A DNA stretch of 64,000 nucleotides from Tolypocladium sp. Sup5 PDA-1 (GCA_000750105.3 JPHH03000017.1:124001-188000); one strand, 5' to 3'. Counted from the first letter of the stretch, positions 1 to 12,577 are shown. Notes: generated from the sequence alone by a model not told the origin. Numbers and translations are program-made.

Positions 1-1714
1 GGGGATGATGGATCATGGATGGGTGGTTGGAGAGGCATGATTCGGGCTTTTTGGGCTGGAACAGGGATGCCCTGGACGCCAAGCCAAACGGCCAGTCAGG
101 AACCCGACGTTAGGGCCTGGAGAGCCCCTGATCGCCGGTGCCGGTGACGCCCGCTCAGGCGCCAGTGGCGATGGGCCGAAGGTGTTCTTTTGGTCCAGAA
201 CGGGGGTTGCGGACGGGCCTCGTCAAGTCGGCTCCGGCGGGCTTGCATTGTCGCAACGTCACTCTCCAGCTTGCGAGCCGCAGGTAGGTACATCCCACAT
301 GGCCCAAGCTGCGAACAATCTGTCTCACTGACGCGGCTGTCGCCTCGGACCCGGGGCAAGGCCACTGGCTGGAAAGGGTAAACGCAGAATTACCGGATGC
401 GGACAGGGCGGCCAATTGCAACCGACTTACCACCACTTACACGGGCAACGACCAGCGAACACCATCGCATGTACGCAGCACCACCAGCAGCAGCAACTGC
501 ACCTCTTCTTGACCGCGTCGGCATTACAAATACCGCCTGCTCGCCTCTTGCACACTTCTTCCGTGGGGCCCTCCGGTGTCTGGGATCCCAAGCACGGACC
601 GTCACATGCATGATGTGGGCTTTCCTAATAGTGATACGTGCCAAGAGGCTATCGCCAGCCAGTCACAATATGGCGGCGTCCGCTCCACGAGGAGGTTGTG
701 GTGGAGGGTCGGCCAGGGAAAGGACTCGTCATGGTCAACAGGTGCTCGTTGCGCCTGGCTGTTGCCCACGTCGTTGGCGCTTCTGGCTTGTCGCCGCGAC
801 TGAGCTCTCCTCCCAAGGGTAGCGTAGAGATATCGTGGATTCGCCTTGGCCGCGACATGTAATTACAGCTACCGCTACGGACTACTCTCCTCACCCAGAA
901 CCGGAAAAGAACAACCGTCTCCGCCATCGCCATCACGCCCCAGGGTCAACCCCAGCACGACATCGGCCACCAACCCGAGAACCCACGAGCCAGACGTGTC
1001 AAGCCTCGCCGTCCTCGACGCCCGACAGCAGAACCTGCTACCCACTGCGCATCACACCCGGCCGGGCCCCGACCTTTGCCATTCCCTGCCCGCCCATGGG
1101 CCATACGGACCTGATTCACCTTTGCTCCACACGCACGGGCGCCGCGTTTCTGCCCGTCCTCTTCCTCTCCTCCCGCTTCCCCAGGGCGAGGAAGCGTGCG
1201 CGTCAGTCTCTCTTCTCCCCTTGACTAGCCTGTCTATCGTCCTGTTGATATTAGAGGTGCATGCCGCAACCATACCTTTAACCATATCCGAACCTCTCTC
1301 TCGTCTCATTTCGCTTTTCCCTTCCCCCTTTCTTTCCTGTCTCGTGTGTTCGTCTTGTTCTCGCTTCGCCAGCCCGCGTCTCGCTCCCGATCATCGTCGA
1401 CACTGTCACCTCGAGAATGGGCAGCCAGTCGTGCTAACGCCTGTCTCGAACCTGTTTCTGGGTCCGGTCGGCTTCTCATCGCCCGTTGTTCTTGGTGTTC
1501 CACTGCTTTCGTCTCGGCATTACTCGTCTCGCAACACTTTAATACCAGCCTCTCTTTCATCAGAGGGCAATTTCGTCTGCCCGTTCAGCGTCCCTTGCTT
1601 TGGACAACAACAAGAGAGTTTCTTCACCTTGCAGGCCAAGGTCAAAGAATCCGCTTTCGCATCTGCTCCGATCCGATAGACTGAGAAATTTCGAGCCATT
1701 GCTCCAACGTCAAC
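1..1714. other. Gene-free stretch; 5' leader and promoter of the antiporter
   Basis: No convincing gene. Open frames here overlap on both strands and have arbitrary composition. From about 1140 to 1400 the plus strand is strongly pyrimidine-rich (runs of TCTC, CCTTTC and CTTCCC), as is common in filamentous-fungal promoters and leaders. The first 800 bases show no recognisable feature. Confidence 0.5.
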
Positions 1715-3670
1715 ATGCCGAGCCTCGACGTTTCCGAGCTCAACATCGTGCTCTCAATTCTTGGTAAGTCTGTGGGCGAGTTTTGTCCGGTACGCAGTGA
1801 CTTACGCCCTGCAAGGCACCTTCATTGTCCTTTATGGCATCATTTCGGTCAAGATCAAGGCGCAATGGTATCTCGGCGAAGCTCGTGAGTAATCTCACTC
1901 TTGCGATATACCTGTCATGCTGGGATATTGACCGAGAAAGTGCCTGCCGTCGCCGTCGGCATCATCCTTGGCCCTCTAGCTGCCAAGTTCATCAGCAGCG
2001 AGAGATGGGGCTCTGCAGAAAAGGGACAGACCTCTGCAATCACCTTGGTAAGTGATGCCAACACAACCAGCAATAACTCAACTCTGTCGGCCTTGTTGCT
2101 AACACCTAGCCGTAACAGGGCGTCACCCGAGTCATGATCGGCCTGCAGCTCGTCATCGCCGGTTACCAGCTCCCCGCCAAGTACAACCTCAAGCGATGGA
2201 AGGAGATGGCCATGTGTCTGCTCCCCATCATGACCATCATGTGGCTCTGCACGACTCTCTGCATGCTCGCCACGGTGCCTAAAGTCACCCTGCTCGCTGC
2301 CCTCGTCATCGGCTCCTGTGTCACCTGCACCGATCCCATTCTGTCCCAGGCCATCGCCAAAGGCCCCTTTGCCGACAAGTTCGTCGCTCGCCCCCTTCGT
2401 GAGATCATCTCCTCTGAGGCCGGAGCAAACGATGGCTTCGGATTCCCGTTCCTCATGCTCGCCGTCTACCTCATAAGACACGCCGACATCCCTGGTGCGG
2501 GCGAGAAAAAGGAGGGCGCCGTCGCTGCGGTCGGCGAGGTTGCCCGTATGCTCTTTGCTCGCGAAGAAGGCGTAGGTCGTTTGGGAGGCGGCGTCGGTAT
2601 TGCCATGAAGGAATGGTTCCTCGAGACGTGGCTCTACATCGTTTTCCTGTCCGTGGTATACGGAGCCGTGGTGGGTTACGGATCGTGCAAAATGATCAAG
2701 TTTGCTCTCAAGAAGTGAGCTAAATCCGCACTTCAGAGACCGGTAGAAGCAAGGAGTGCTGACAAGCACTTATAGGAAGTGGGTTGACGGTGAGTCGTAT
2801 GTGCTCTTCCCCGCCGCTTTGGGCATGTTCCTCGTCGGCACCTGCGGCGCCATCGGAACAGACGACCTCTTGGCCTGCTTTGTCGCCGGCAACGCCCTCA
2901 ACTGGGACGGAGAGTATCTCGCCGAGACGGAGCGCCGCCACGACGAAGTCAACTCTTGCATCGACGTGCTCCTCAACTTTGGCGGCTTCATGTACATCGG
3001 CGCCATCATACCGTGGTCCGAGTTCAACGACCCCGATGGCACCGGTCTCACCTACGGCCGCCTGATCCTTCTCGGAGTCCTCGTGCTGATCTTCCGCCGC
3101 ATCCCGGCAATCCTTCTTTCGTACAAACTTATGCCGTCTGTCGTCAAGGACTGGAAGGAGGCGCTCTTCATGGGCTACTTTGGACCCATTGGCGCGGGTG
3201 CCGTTTTCTACCTGGAGCACAGTCGCCACCTGTTCCCCGAGCTCGGAGAGGGCGACGAGGAGGAGACCAACCTCGCCAAGGCCATCGGTCCCGTCGTGTA
3301 CTGGCTGGTCCTATTCTCCATCGTCGTCCACGGACTCTCCATTCCTGGGCTGAACCTGATCTATACCTACATGGGCGTCAAGCCCATCCAGGAGGATGCA
3401 GTCGAGATTCGCCGCATGTCCGTGCGGGTGGCGACGCCCGTCAATGCCGTCCCCGGCGACAAGGACACCTTCATCGCGTACAACCGCTTCAGCAGGCCGG
3501 TGTTTGATCCTTCCACCCTGCCCGTGACTCGGGAGCAGACCTATGCCAACCCTGGATACGCCAACGACCCTAGGTTCCCGGTTCCGGCGGATTACCAGAC
3601 GTATCCCGAAGACGACATCGACGAGGAGAAGAGGAGAGCACAGCGGCGGACGATCAGGTACGAGTCGTAG
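1715..3670 (+). CDS. Plasma-membrane Na+(K+)/H+ antiporter, Nha1/Sod2 type
   Basis: Predicted to expel Na+ or K+ in exchange for protons, supporting salt tolerance and pH balance. There are five exons: 1715-1763, 1816-1884, 1941-2047, 2119-2714 and 2776-3670, giving 571 residues. All introns are GT-AG and phases agree. The N-terminus (MPSLDVSELNIVLSILG, then TFIVLYGIISVKIK and VGIILGPLAAKFI) is the conserved start of this family. Many hydrophobic segments follow. The transport core is visible as TDPILSQAI (Asp147) and GANDGFGFPF (Asp180), the TDP and NDG motifs of fungal Na+/H+ antiporters. The tail is hydrophilic and charged, but far shorter than that of budding-yeast Nha1 (about 985 residues). 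Reads away from the regulator gene at 4.9-7.1 kb. Identification is firm; ion preference is not readable. Confidence 0.93.
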
Positions 3671-4853
3671 ACGCCTTGTGCCCTGATTGAGGCCAATGCT
3701 TGCGGTGTTATTCGAGGTTTGCCTCGCGACCTCGCGTACAGGTTCGGATTGGTATCGGCTTGTCAGAGCCAAGTATCCTCGAGACGAGAAAGACCTTGGG
3801 CAAGCACTTATCTAGGCACTGGTACCAAGGCTGAAAGACACTGGTGTCACCTCTTCGGCTCGGCTTTTCAGGTGTTTCGATTGTGCCGGCGCAGAAAGGA
3901 AACGGGCCAATGTTTGAGCGGAGCTACTCGGACCATAGAAATAGAGAAAAAGCCAAAATAACCAACTTTAGTCACTCATTACGGTATGGATCCGATTCAA
4001 GCGGCTTGCTGAGCGTGGGGATGCGTATGCGTGGATAGTGGTCGTGCAGACTTGATTTGTGCTTCGTACATCGAATTGCTCGGTATGCTGCCGACCTAGA
4101 CGCAATGAGAACAGCGGTATTAAAAGAGCGAACCGGTTCAATTAGACTGTTCTATCGCAAATCGATATCCGTATGTACCTATTCATGCCGCGTCTTCATT
4201 CATGGAAAGACGTATAACAGTCCCGATTCGTGCTGTTCCATCGTTGAACACTTGCTTGGCTTCGGGTCTTGAAGAGCTGAACGCGCACACATCTCAGCAT
4301 ATCCATAAAGGTCAGTCTTTGGCGACACAAAGTCGTACAAGGCTTCGCCGACTTCTCGGGCTGCTTTATTGTCAAAGGAACTTCACGAGCATGAGTTGAC
4401 GTAGTGGACTCGTCCATTTTCCATTTTTCATCGACGCGATGACGACAATGACCGACGGGCACGGTCCAAGCAATGCAGTGACCGCCTGCAGGGCTCGGCT
4501 CAAAGGATTTCGTCTCTCGGTTTGCTCAAAGGATATAGCATCTCCTTTTGGTTTGTTTGTTTGCCGTCGATTCGAAAGGCTCTCATCGTAACCGAGAGCG
4601 AGCTGCGAGACATGACGATGATTGTTCGCCATCCCCGTGCATCGTCGTCGGTATCAAGTGGGTGGGAGACGGGCCCAGTCTGCGTGCTGTGTACTGCGTA
4701 CTCCTGCAGCCGCCTATTTTTGGCGACTCAATCTGCAGTGCCGCTGGTTAAAGGCGACACTTCGGCGCATTAACCACCAGGGAGTGTGCTCAGGCCATGA
4801 AGAGGTCATGGATGTACGACCCGTGACGCAATGTCAAGAACCGCAAAGCTGCA
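3671..4853. other. Intergenic region between convergent genes
   Basis: Holds the 3' ends of the antiporter and of the minus-strand regulator. No gene, RNA or repeat was recognised. Confidence 0.5.
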
Positions 4854-7099
4854 TCAGGTAGCAAACTGACCCCAATCACCCCAGTTAAGCGGCAGTCCAA
4901 TGTCGAGATTGGCCTCGAGAGCGTCCTCCACTGCGTCCAAGTTGAAGTTGGGGTCTATATGCCCAAACACATCCTGTCCTGAGATGGCGTCGATTAGCGA
5001 GAAATCTACCGCGTTGTCCATGCCGACCGCGGAGTTCATTGCTGTTGGATTGCCAACCGCCATCTCAGGCTGGCGCGGCAGACCGCTTTCTTGACCGGCT
5101 GGCACCGATCTGGACTCTACATCCGGCGGCAGGGGGCTCGCTTCTCGAGTCAACGTTGTTGCCGCCCTCTCCATCTCCTTGAGCACTCGTTCGCCCAGCC
5201 CCGCCACGACGTTTGCGCTCCAGAAGTAGTCGCCGAATTTCCTGAGGAGCTCGCAGTTGTGCTTGAAAGAGTTCATTGATCTTGCGCGGAACATTGGCAG
5301 TCGGCTATGTCTCATCTTGCGATACTCGACGCTCAACGCCAGGGAAACCGCGTAGGGCACAAAGGGCATGGGGCTGAGATGGTCCCTCGGGACAGCACAG
5401 GCGATGCGCTCGGCAGCGAGGGATCGACGAGCATTGGCCGACGGCGGGGGCAGTGTCGAAGCTGCTGGGACCGTTCCAGGCCGAGGGAGCCGGCATGAGA
5501 GGATGATGACTGCATGATAAAAGGTCTCGATCGTTGCTGTTGCCTGAGTTAGAAGAGAGCCGAGCCGTCAAAGGCGATGGACTGACCAATAAGAGGAGAT
5601 GGGACTTTCAGAGCGTCGGCGTTGACAATCATTGCCTCCAGCACGGGCAAGTCGATGTATGCAATCTTTTCGAGACCAGAGGCTTCTGCGCTCGGGCCAG
5701 GGCGGTACAGCTCGACAACCTGGTCAAGCCACTGGACGATGGACAGGAGTAGGCGGAAACATGGCGGGCGCTTTCTGATGCAGGTATCCATATCTGCGCC
5801 AATGTCTCGCTCATGGATGAGACAGGGCCGCCCGTAGACGGCCGCGTTGATGCGATCCAGGGCCCAGACCGCGCAAAATAGGTTGTTGAGGTCGTCGCAA
5901 TTCGGTGCGTCGTACCGCAAGAGGTGTAAGCCGAGGGTCTGAATGTGATGTATTGCCCGGCCACCTAGTTGAGCCGGGAGATCGGCCTCCTCGGCGCACG
6001 TGGGTTGGGTGTAGAAGGACAACATAGCGAGCGCCTGAATATGTAGCACCCTGTCGGTGATGATGCTGGTCTCAAGGATAGCTCGGACTGCCGAGGAGAG
6101 CGCCTGGGAAAAGTCCTGAGGGGTGAGCAGGTCCGAGCCTCGGTTCTGAAGATGAAGGAAGCGGGCCATTTCTGGATCTGTGCCGGCTGCCAGACACGCA
6201 AGCTGGCGAAGCACGACGGTGCATGGATTGTCCAGGTTGCCGCTGAGTGCCGCCTCAGGGATGACAGGGAAGACGGGGTGGATCTTCTGGAGAAAGACGG
6301 CCCTTAGCCTGGCGAAGTCCTCGTCGGGAGGCAGGCATGATAGGCAGTGCTCTCTGACAAAGGGGAGCAGAAAGCGATCCATAATAGCCGGTGGCCGAGA
6401 CGTGATAAACTGCGACAACTGTCCGGTGCTGCCCATGGCGGCGGAGGAGAGCCAAATGCCCACGTCTCCCTTCTGGGACTGTTGTCTGGCCAGGGTAGAG
6501 GCCGTGGCTTCCAAGAACATGCCCTCCGGGTTCAAGTCGCCGACGAAGCGGGACGACTGCGTTTTCAAGTCACCATTCTGGGATGGCCTGTGAAGCCTCG
6601 CCATGGGGTCGCCATAAGGAAAGACCTGCGCGTTGTTGGCGATGGCATCCTCAGGGGCGAGGATGGACGGGCGGGCCCGGGGCGTCGGGATGGACGGGAT
6701 GGTGGCGGGCCTATCTTGTGAATAAGATTAAGACGCAGAGCAGAGGGCCCTCTTGGACAAGGAGAGGGCGGGATACATGAGGCCGACCTACGATGATTGA
6801 GAGGGCGATGAGTCGAGCCCACGGTGGTCGTCAGCCGCTGTTGGGTCCTCGGCGGCGTCTTCCGCATGGATGCATCGCCTCTGCACGCAGCAACCCAATC
6901 AGCAAAGGCGCAACGGCGAGAGCCCAGCGACAGCGCAGCGACCAACGCGCCGAGTCCGACTCACCTTCTTGCGCCGACACGCGGCACAGGCCTGCTGGAC
7001 CTGCTTACGCTTCACAGGCAGGCCGCCGCGGGAGGGGTCAGACGCCACAAACTTGACTTTTCTCGCCGGAGGCGCAGGCGTGGACGTGGCCGTGGACAT
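4854..7099 (-). CDS. Fungal transcription factor, CTF1/FarA-like, with an incomplete zinc cluster
   Basis: Probable nuclear DNA-binding regulator of 676 residues. Exons on the minus strand are 7099-6965, 6880-6792, 6710-5587 and 5536-4854; phases agree. A basic N-terminal region holds KRKQVQQACAACRRKK, joined by splicing to RRCIHAEDAAED, giving C38-x2-C41-x6-C48. The next three cysteines expected of a Zn2Cys6 cluster are absent. Exon 3 has FVGDLNPEGMF near residue 130, followed by a region matching the fungal-specific transcription-factor domain (LLPFVREHCLSCLPP, then IHPVFPVIPE). The combination recalls regulators related to cutinase factor CTF1 and FarA/FarB, which respond to fatty acids; that link comes from remembered resemblance and is moderate. 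Introns are 50-84 nt. The region 7100-8584 separates it from a divergent membrane-protein gene. Target genes cannot be read. Confidence 0.8.
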
Positions 7100-8584
7100 G
7101 GCGGCATTCTCGGGCGGGTTCCAGCTTCTCTAGCGATGGATGCGTCGCGCGCCGTGGCCAAGTCGCATGTTGGTCCAGGTACGGCAAGGTAGGTAGGTGA
7201 GGTGATGCAGCGCTGAGATGTGACGGGGGGCCGATATCCGCAACGTGAGCAGACCCCAGACAGCCGCGGGCGGTGGGCGTCGCCTCAGCTGCAGAGTTCG
7301 GACGGTTCAGCAATCAGCCCTGCGAAGCACAGCCACTGTCACTCATGGCGATGGGAGGAGCTCATTAGTCCAACTGTCGCCGGTGACGGGCGCGTGGCGT
7401 GCGGAATAGAGTTTCCAATTTTGCTGGGGTCGAGTATGTACGAGTACGGAGTACGAGAATTATTAGTCATCAGACTCATCGCGGCGGTCACGACAGCTTT
7501 CAACTTCTCACCACTCTCTCATCCTCTCGTACATGTTCGAAGTACATACGAAGAAACGATTGAGAACTGAAAGTTTGAAACACGAGAGACACCGGTCAGT
7601 CGCCAACAACAAACCACCACCGCGGCCTAATTGCTTGCTGACTCCGCTGCGGCTCTCGGGATGCCACCCGTTCACGGGCCAGAGAGGCGCGCCCACCAGC
7701 AAGCGCATGTTGATGTTGCCCAAGCCAACGCTCCAGAGTCCTCGCAGCTCGAGACCCTGGAGTTGCCTCATGCACAGCACATTAAAGGGTGCCTCCCCGC
7801 GTCAAGTTGCCCGCCAAGTTGCCCGCCAAGTTGCCCGCTTGCTGCGCTCACCTGGCTTCTGGCTTCGTGTTCCGTCTCCGCTCCCACCACCACCAACCAC
7901 GTGTGGGCGACCAACGACGTTGTTGATTCAGGCGCCCTGTGCATGGCCCAAAATACCCATCTCCTTATGCCGCTGTTATAAATGGTCCCGTCACCGTGCC
8001 ACATCGTCCCAGCTTCTGCCGCTTTTAATCGCGCTGAATCTCCCGCACAATCACAGTGCACAATCATCCCACGAGCCAGAGCCACTTATGGATCCCTTCC
8101 TAGCATCCGTGGCAGGTTCGTCCCGGACCCCGAGCGAACGCAGGCGACAAAGACGACAAAAGACGCCTGACCATTGACCACGGCTTGAAAACTTGAATCA
8201 CGGCACACGCCGTTTGCCCCTGGAGCACGGCCCACCCTCCAGTCCACGGTCCAGGCTCCTCCATCACTTAAGGCTGGAGAGCTCGGGCGAGCAAAGGCCA
8301 CGGCTTTGCCAGCATGGCCATACGCTCGCGGCGCTACCTCACCCTATCCTCACATCTCATGAACTCTTAATACATCAAGGGCCCTCCATTTCGCTTCCAG
8401 CAGCAAAGGACTGCTTCTTCTCATCAGTGCCGCGGCTGGCCGCCCTCTCTCATGGCTGCTGCCCTTCCCCCCGTTTCACACCTACCTGCACTTGGCGCGT
8501 CGCTGCCAGCGGCTACGCGAATCACTCGTTTATTATAGGCGGTAGTCGGCTCCGTTTCCTCGCTCGGGATACACAGCAGACGTC
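7100..8584. promoter_or_regulatory. Divergent intergenic region (1.5 kb)
   Basis: Separates the minus-strand regulator from the plus-strand lectin-like gene, so it should hold both promoters. It contains a TACGGAGTAC motif at 7445-7454 and a perfect 12-bp triplication at 7803-7838. No gene was recognised; the longer open frames overlap antisense frames and have no domain-like content. Confidence 0.45.
7803..7838. repeat. 12-bp tandem repeat, three perfect copies
   Basis: The unit CAAGTTGCCCGC occurs three times without mismatch. Being a multiple of 3 it could expand in frame, but it is not in a recognised gene. Confidence 0.9.
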
Positions 8585-10267
8585 ATGTTCTGGTCACGGA
8601 AGCCTGCGCCTCCTCGCGTGCGACCAGGACAGTCGCCGCAGCCCTTGTTTGCCACGCCCACCACGTCCGCGCGACAATCCCACAACCGCAACGTCGAAAA
8701 GTCGCGATACTCGGCCGCTCAGCTTCAACAGTCGGCCTCTTTTTGGATACACGACGATGGGTCGAACCACGGCGACGGGAGACACATCTTTGCCGGCGAG
8801 CATTGTACGCCTATGGGCCGCAAGTTGACCAGGCGCAAGCTCGCCGTCATCATAGGCAGCGTTGTCCTCATCCTCGTGATCATCGGCGCTATTGTCGGGG
8901 GCATAGTGGGATCAAGAGCAGCTGCAAGCGGGGCGTCGGGCTCCGAGTCTCCCGGTCCAGATAGTCCCGGGTCCGCCGCCGGTGAGCCGGTTGAGGCCTT
9001 CGTTAACAACGGCTCTCAGCTTGCAACTTGGTTCATGCCAGAGCCCCTCGTTGCTGGTGATAAACGGTCCCTGATGAGCCAGTTACTCATCTTTGAAGAT
9101 GCCACTGGGGACCTGGTCGTTTCCGAGTGGTACCAGGACAAGCTAGAGTCGTATCGACTTGACCAGCACTTGGCAAACTTGCCAAAGCCTGTACTCGGCT
9201 CACAGATTCGGGCGGTATCGTTCGGAAAGAGCGACGACCTTCACGTCTTCTACCTCGACGGCAAGCAGCTCCTGAGGCACCTTGTCCGCGTTACCGGGCA
9301 GGATAGCAAGGTGCAGTGGAAGCTCGACCCGGCTTTCTCGGCGGGCGGCGCACAGCAGCATGTAGCTTCTGGGCTCCTCCTCTCCGCCTCCGTAATGCCA
9401 TTAATAGACAACGGATCCAGCGACGGCCTCTTGGGAGTAGTCTACTGGAACGGTGCCAAGCAGAACACGTTTACTCTTATGACTACCCCAAACTCAGATG
9501 CATTGAGTGGCTGGACCTCCATGGAGGTCCCAATAGGTTCGGATCTAGACCAACAGGCACAGGATCTCCAAGCTGGCTCCACGGGAGTTGTAATGCTGCC
9601 GCTCGCCGTCAAGGTAGTTGGCGGGGATACTCCTAATGGGAAACTTGAGGCGGGGGCGCGGATAATCTTGGACCTTTCCAACAAGAACCACCCTGCGAGT
9701 CTTGGCTTTGTCGATTGCGTGCTTGGGCGCCCAGACCTAAAGAAACGCTGCTGGCCCGTTGCAAACATTACGTGGCAAGGTGCGTAAACTGCCTGCACAC
9801 GAGCGCCTAGTGATAACTAACGCGAACTCGCAGATGAGACAACTCACAATCGGCTCCTCTCAGCGCCCAAGCCGCTCCAGATATCCAAGATCGACATCAC
9901 GCAGGACCAATGGGGCATGCCTGGAAGCTACCTGCTCGGTACTCTCGACGGCGCTGGGCAGTACATGGAGAGCTTCTGGAGCGGGAACAACTGCACGGGA
10001 TCCCAAGTGCTCTCGTGGGCGAACATGCTGGCAACACCCAACTCCACGACCTTTGATAAAAACAACTTTACCAGCCCTGACAACAACAAGTACGGCTTTA
10101 GCAGCTTCGATAACACAAAGAACGGCTTGATCTTTGCCGCCCCAAACGGAACGCTGCAAGAAGTTGGGAGGGAGTGCGGGTGGTGGATCGGGCCGTGCGG
10201 GCAGACAAAGGTCTGGTCGCTTGTCGGATCGTTGCATGCGATGGTTCTCAAGTTTAAGAAACTCTAA
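8585..10267 (+). CDS. Single-pass membrane protein with lectin-like beta-propeller ectodomain (copy A)
   Basis: Exons 8585-9779 and 9834-10267 give 542 residues. A basic Ser/Gln-rich N-terminal part of about 80 residues is followed by one membrane helix (about residues 87-109, after GRKLTRRKLA), a Gly/Ser/Pro stalk, and a large ectodomain. The ectodomain has repeating segments of the type IRAVSFGKSDDLHVFYLDG and LLGVVYWNG, reminiscent of blades in fungal fucose-specific lectins. There is no cleavable signal; the positive-inside helix suggests a type II protein with the ectodomain outside or in a lumen. The start at 8585 is uncertain: the ATG at 8812 (MGRKLTRRKL) would give a protein with almost no cytosolic part. 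Copy B lies just downstream with the same layout and intron position. The lectin assignment is inference; sugar binding is unproven. Confidence 0.72.
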
Positions 10268-10827
10268 TACTGATTGTATATTTACACGGGCATCAAGGTG
10301 GCTGGGCGAGGTGCCAACTTGAGTCCAGCGATGCATATCAGCAGCCGCCTCCGTCACTCATAATTTTTTACACTTTCTTCTGTTGTTTTGATACCAGGTT
10401 TGACTTTGAATCGAGCAAATAGAATCGTATGATTTAATTCTCCGAGTCGAGGTGCCATCGTTGATCTTGTGGAACAAGGGGAGGTGGCGATGGGCATCCG
10501 CCTTGTCGGTGACGCGACCCTACCACACTCCACGTCACCCGATGTCCCAGCATCCGCCGGCGAGAATATCCGGCCATCGACACGAACAAATAGTGCGCAG
10601 CTGATCAAGCATACCCATTGCACAATCAGTGACAAGACTTGAATCACTCCGTGCTATGTTGCGTGACCGAAGTCAACAAGCCGTCAAGGCCGACAAATGC
10701 CAGCACGTCTACATGTATTTGATCACAGCGCACTTCCACACAAGTATATAAAAGAGCGCGAGCTTCTCTCTCCAGATTGATGTCGCAGCAATCTCCTTGC
10801 AGATTATTCTCGCTGGCACCCCTCAAC
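10268..10827. promoter_or_regulatory. Intergenic region with TATA box of copy B
   Basis: The sequence TATATAAAA lies at about 10745-10753. A start site 25-40 bases downstream would fall near 10780, so the ATG at 10780 would leave almost no leader and the ATG at 10828 (context CAACATGCC) is favoured as translation start. Confidence 0.5.
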
Positions 10828-12577
10828 ATGCCCGTCGACGTCCCCTGGCTGCTGCGCCAGGAGGAGAACATGCGGAACAGCGGCGGCGAGCCCTCCTCGC
10901 CCTCTGCGTGGAGCCCGCCGCCTCCAAACTACCGGAAAGCCCCGATGCAGAACGAAGAGACCATACATAACCATTACTACCCGGCAGAGAAGAAGCCTGT
11001 CCGATGGTACCGCCGCAAGCGCTGGTTCTGGGCTATTGTTGCAGCGGTCGTGTTCCTAGTGGTTGCTACCGCGATAGTCCTGGGCGTGGTACTCAAGCTG
11101 GAGCTCAAGAAAGATGAGGGACAGAGTAAAGCGGTTACTGACTCTTCTAACATTTTGACACACTCAGCCCCCGAAAGCACCTCGTCGACCACTGTGTCCA
11201 CCACGTCTTTGAGCACAACGTCGAGCAGCTCACCGACGTCAGTGTCGTCCACGACCTCTAGCTCCAGCTCTGAAACGGTACCAACTCACTCAACTCCTCT
11301 ATCTAACTATGTTGTAATATGGTTTCTGACTTCATTCTTGGCAACGTTAACCGGACATCCACGTCCATCATCTACGTCCTCCACTTCAACCACAAGCTCC
11401 TCATCCTCGTCGTCGCCTGTTTCGACGACAACTTCGTCGACATCAACAAGCACGAAAACAGCCGAGCCGACTTCTGTATCATTCAATCTCTCGGGAAAAT
11501 CCCAGTTGGCGTCCGCCTATGTCAACAATGACAAGCCGAAACTGCATCGTCGGCTCCTGATCTGGCAAGACGACAAGAGCGATCTCATCGCCACGGAGTG
11601 GTCCGGCAGTGGCAAATTTCACTACCGGATCAGGGACCAGCTTGGGTCCTGGGTCCCTCAGGCAAAGCACGGTACTCCATTGGCGGTAGCTTCCAGCGAC
11701 TCTGGCACTATTCACGTCTTCTTCCTAGATACCAAAGACACAATCACACACCTATACGAGACGGCTGTGGGTGACTGGAAGACGGGCACTGTACAAAGCG
11801 AAGGCGACCCCATCGTCGTCGCCAAATTCTCTGCACTTTCGGCAGCGCTGCACCAAAGCACCAAGGATACCCAGCTGTTGGTCGTGGCCTACGAGGGCGC
11901 TGAGCAGAAGCTGCGGCTGGCGGTGAACCAGGAGCCCAAGGAAGTGGCCGAGTGGGATGTGGTCGATGTCACGACTCTATCACAATCTGTGGCCGGACAG
12001 TTTGGTTCGCCTTGTTTCTCCTTGGCTGGCGATTGGCAAAATATCTTCGGCGGAACGGAGGCGAGCTATCGAAGGTTACTGATGGCCGTCTTGGACGACG
12101 ACGGGGTTGTCGCTTGGGAGTGCTCGGTTGACTTCTTCGAGCCACCCGTGACCCGACTCGAATGCCAGCAGCTGAACGATACCTTCCAAGGTACGTGGTT
12201 CTTGTGCGGGGCACCGATATTCGTGAGAGGCTGACACGGGCGTAGACGACCAAGGCGAAGGCATCACCGCCTCCCCACCGCCCCTACAACTGGGTTGGAT
12301 TCGTCTAAAGGACCCCGGCGACGGGAAAAGCACCAGCGTTGGGTACGACTACAGTCTCCTCTGCCTCGACGCAGACGGCATTGTCCAAGAGAGCCACGTC
12401 GCGGCCGGCGAGGCTCGAAAAGGCGGGCCAGGACTCGACACGAAGATGGCTGTGCGGGCCATGTCGACCACGGACGAGGCGATTCTGTTTGCGGCGTCGG
12501 GGGAGGAGCTGTACATTTACCGCCTGGACAAGGGCAGTTGGAAATGGAGCTCGGAAGGGTCGCCGCTGTCACCGTGA
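10828..12577 (+). CDS. Single-pass membrane protein with Ser/Thr stalk and lectin-like ectodomain (copy B)
   Basis: Exons 10828-12190 and 12246-12577 give 564 residues (580 if the in-frame ATG at 10780 is used). A Pro-rich cytosolic segment with HNHYYPAEKKPVRWYRRKR leads into a membrane helix at about residues 66-89. A long Ser/Thr-rich stalk (about 111-225) follows, probably O-glycosylated, then an ectodomain with LLIWQDDKSDLIATEW and SGTIHVFFLDTKDTITHLYE, blade-like segments as in copy A. The stalk is interrupted by a hydrophobic patch (NYVVIWFLTSFLATLTG, around 11310-11355). This may be an unspliced intron in my model or a second membrane-active segment. The single intron is phase 1 and interrupts an Asp codon, as in copy A, which supports duplication from a common ancestor. 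Likely a cell-surface carbohydrate-binding protein; function inferred only. Confidence 0.7.

Noticed and set aside
846..1679. 277-residue plus-strand frame upstream of the antiporter
   Set aside because: Ser/Pro/Leu-rich translation of pyrimidine-rich leader DNA with no domain; the antiporter start follows closely.
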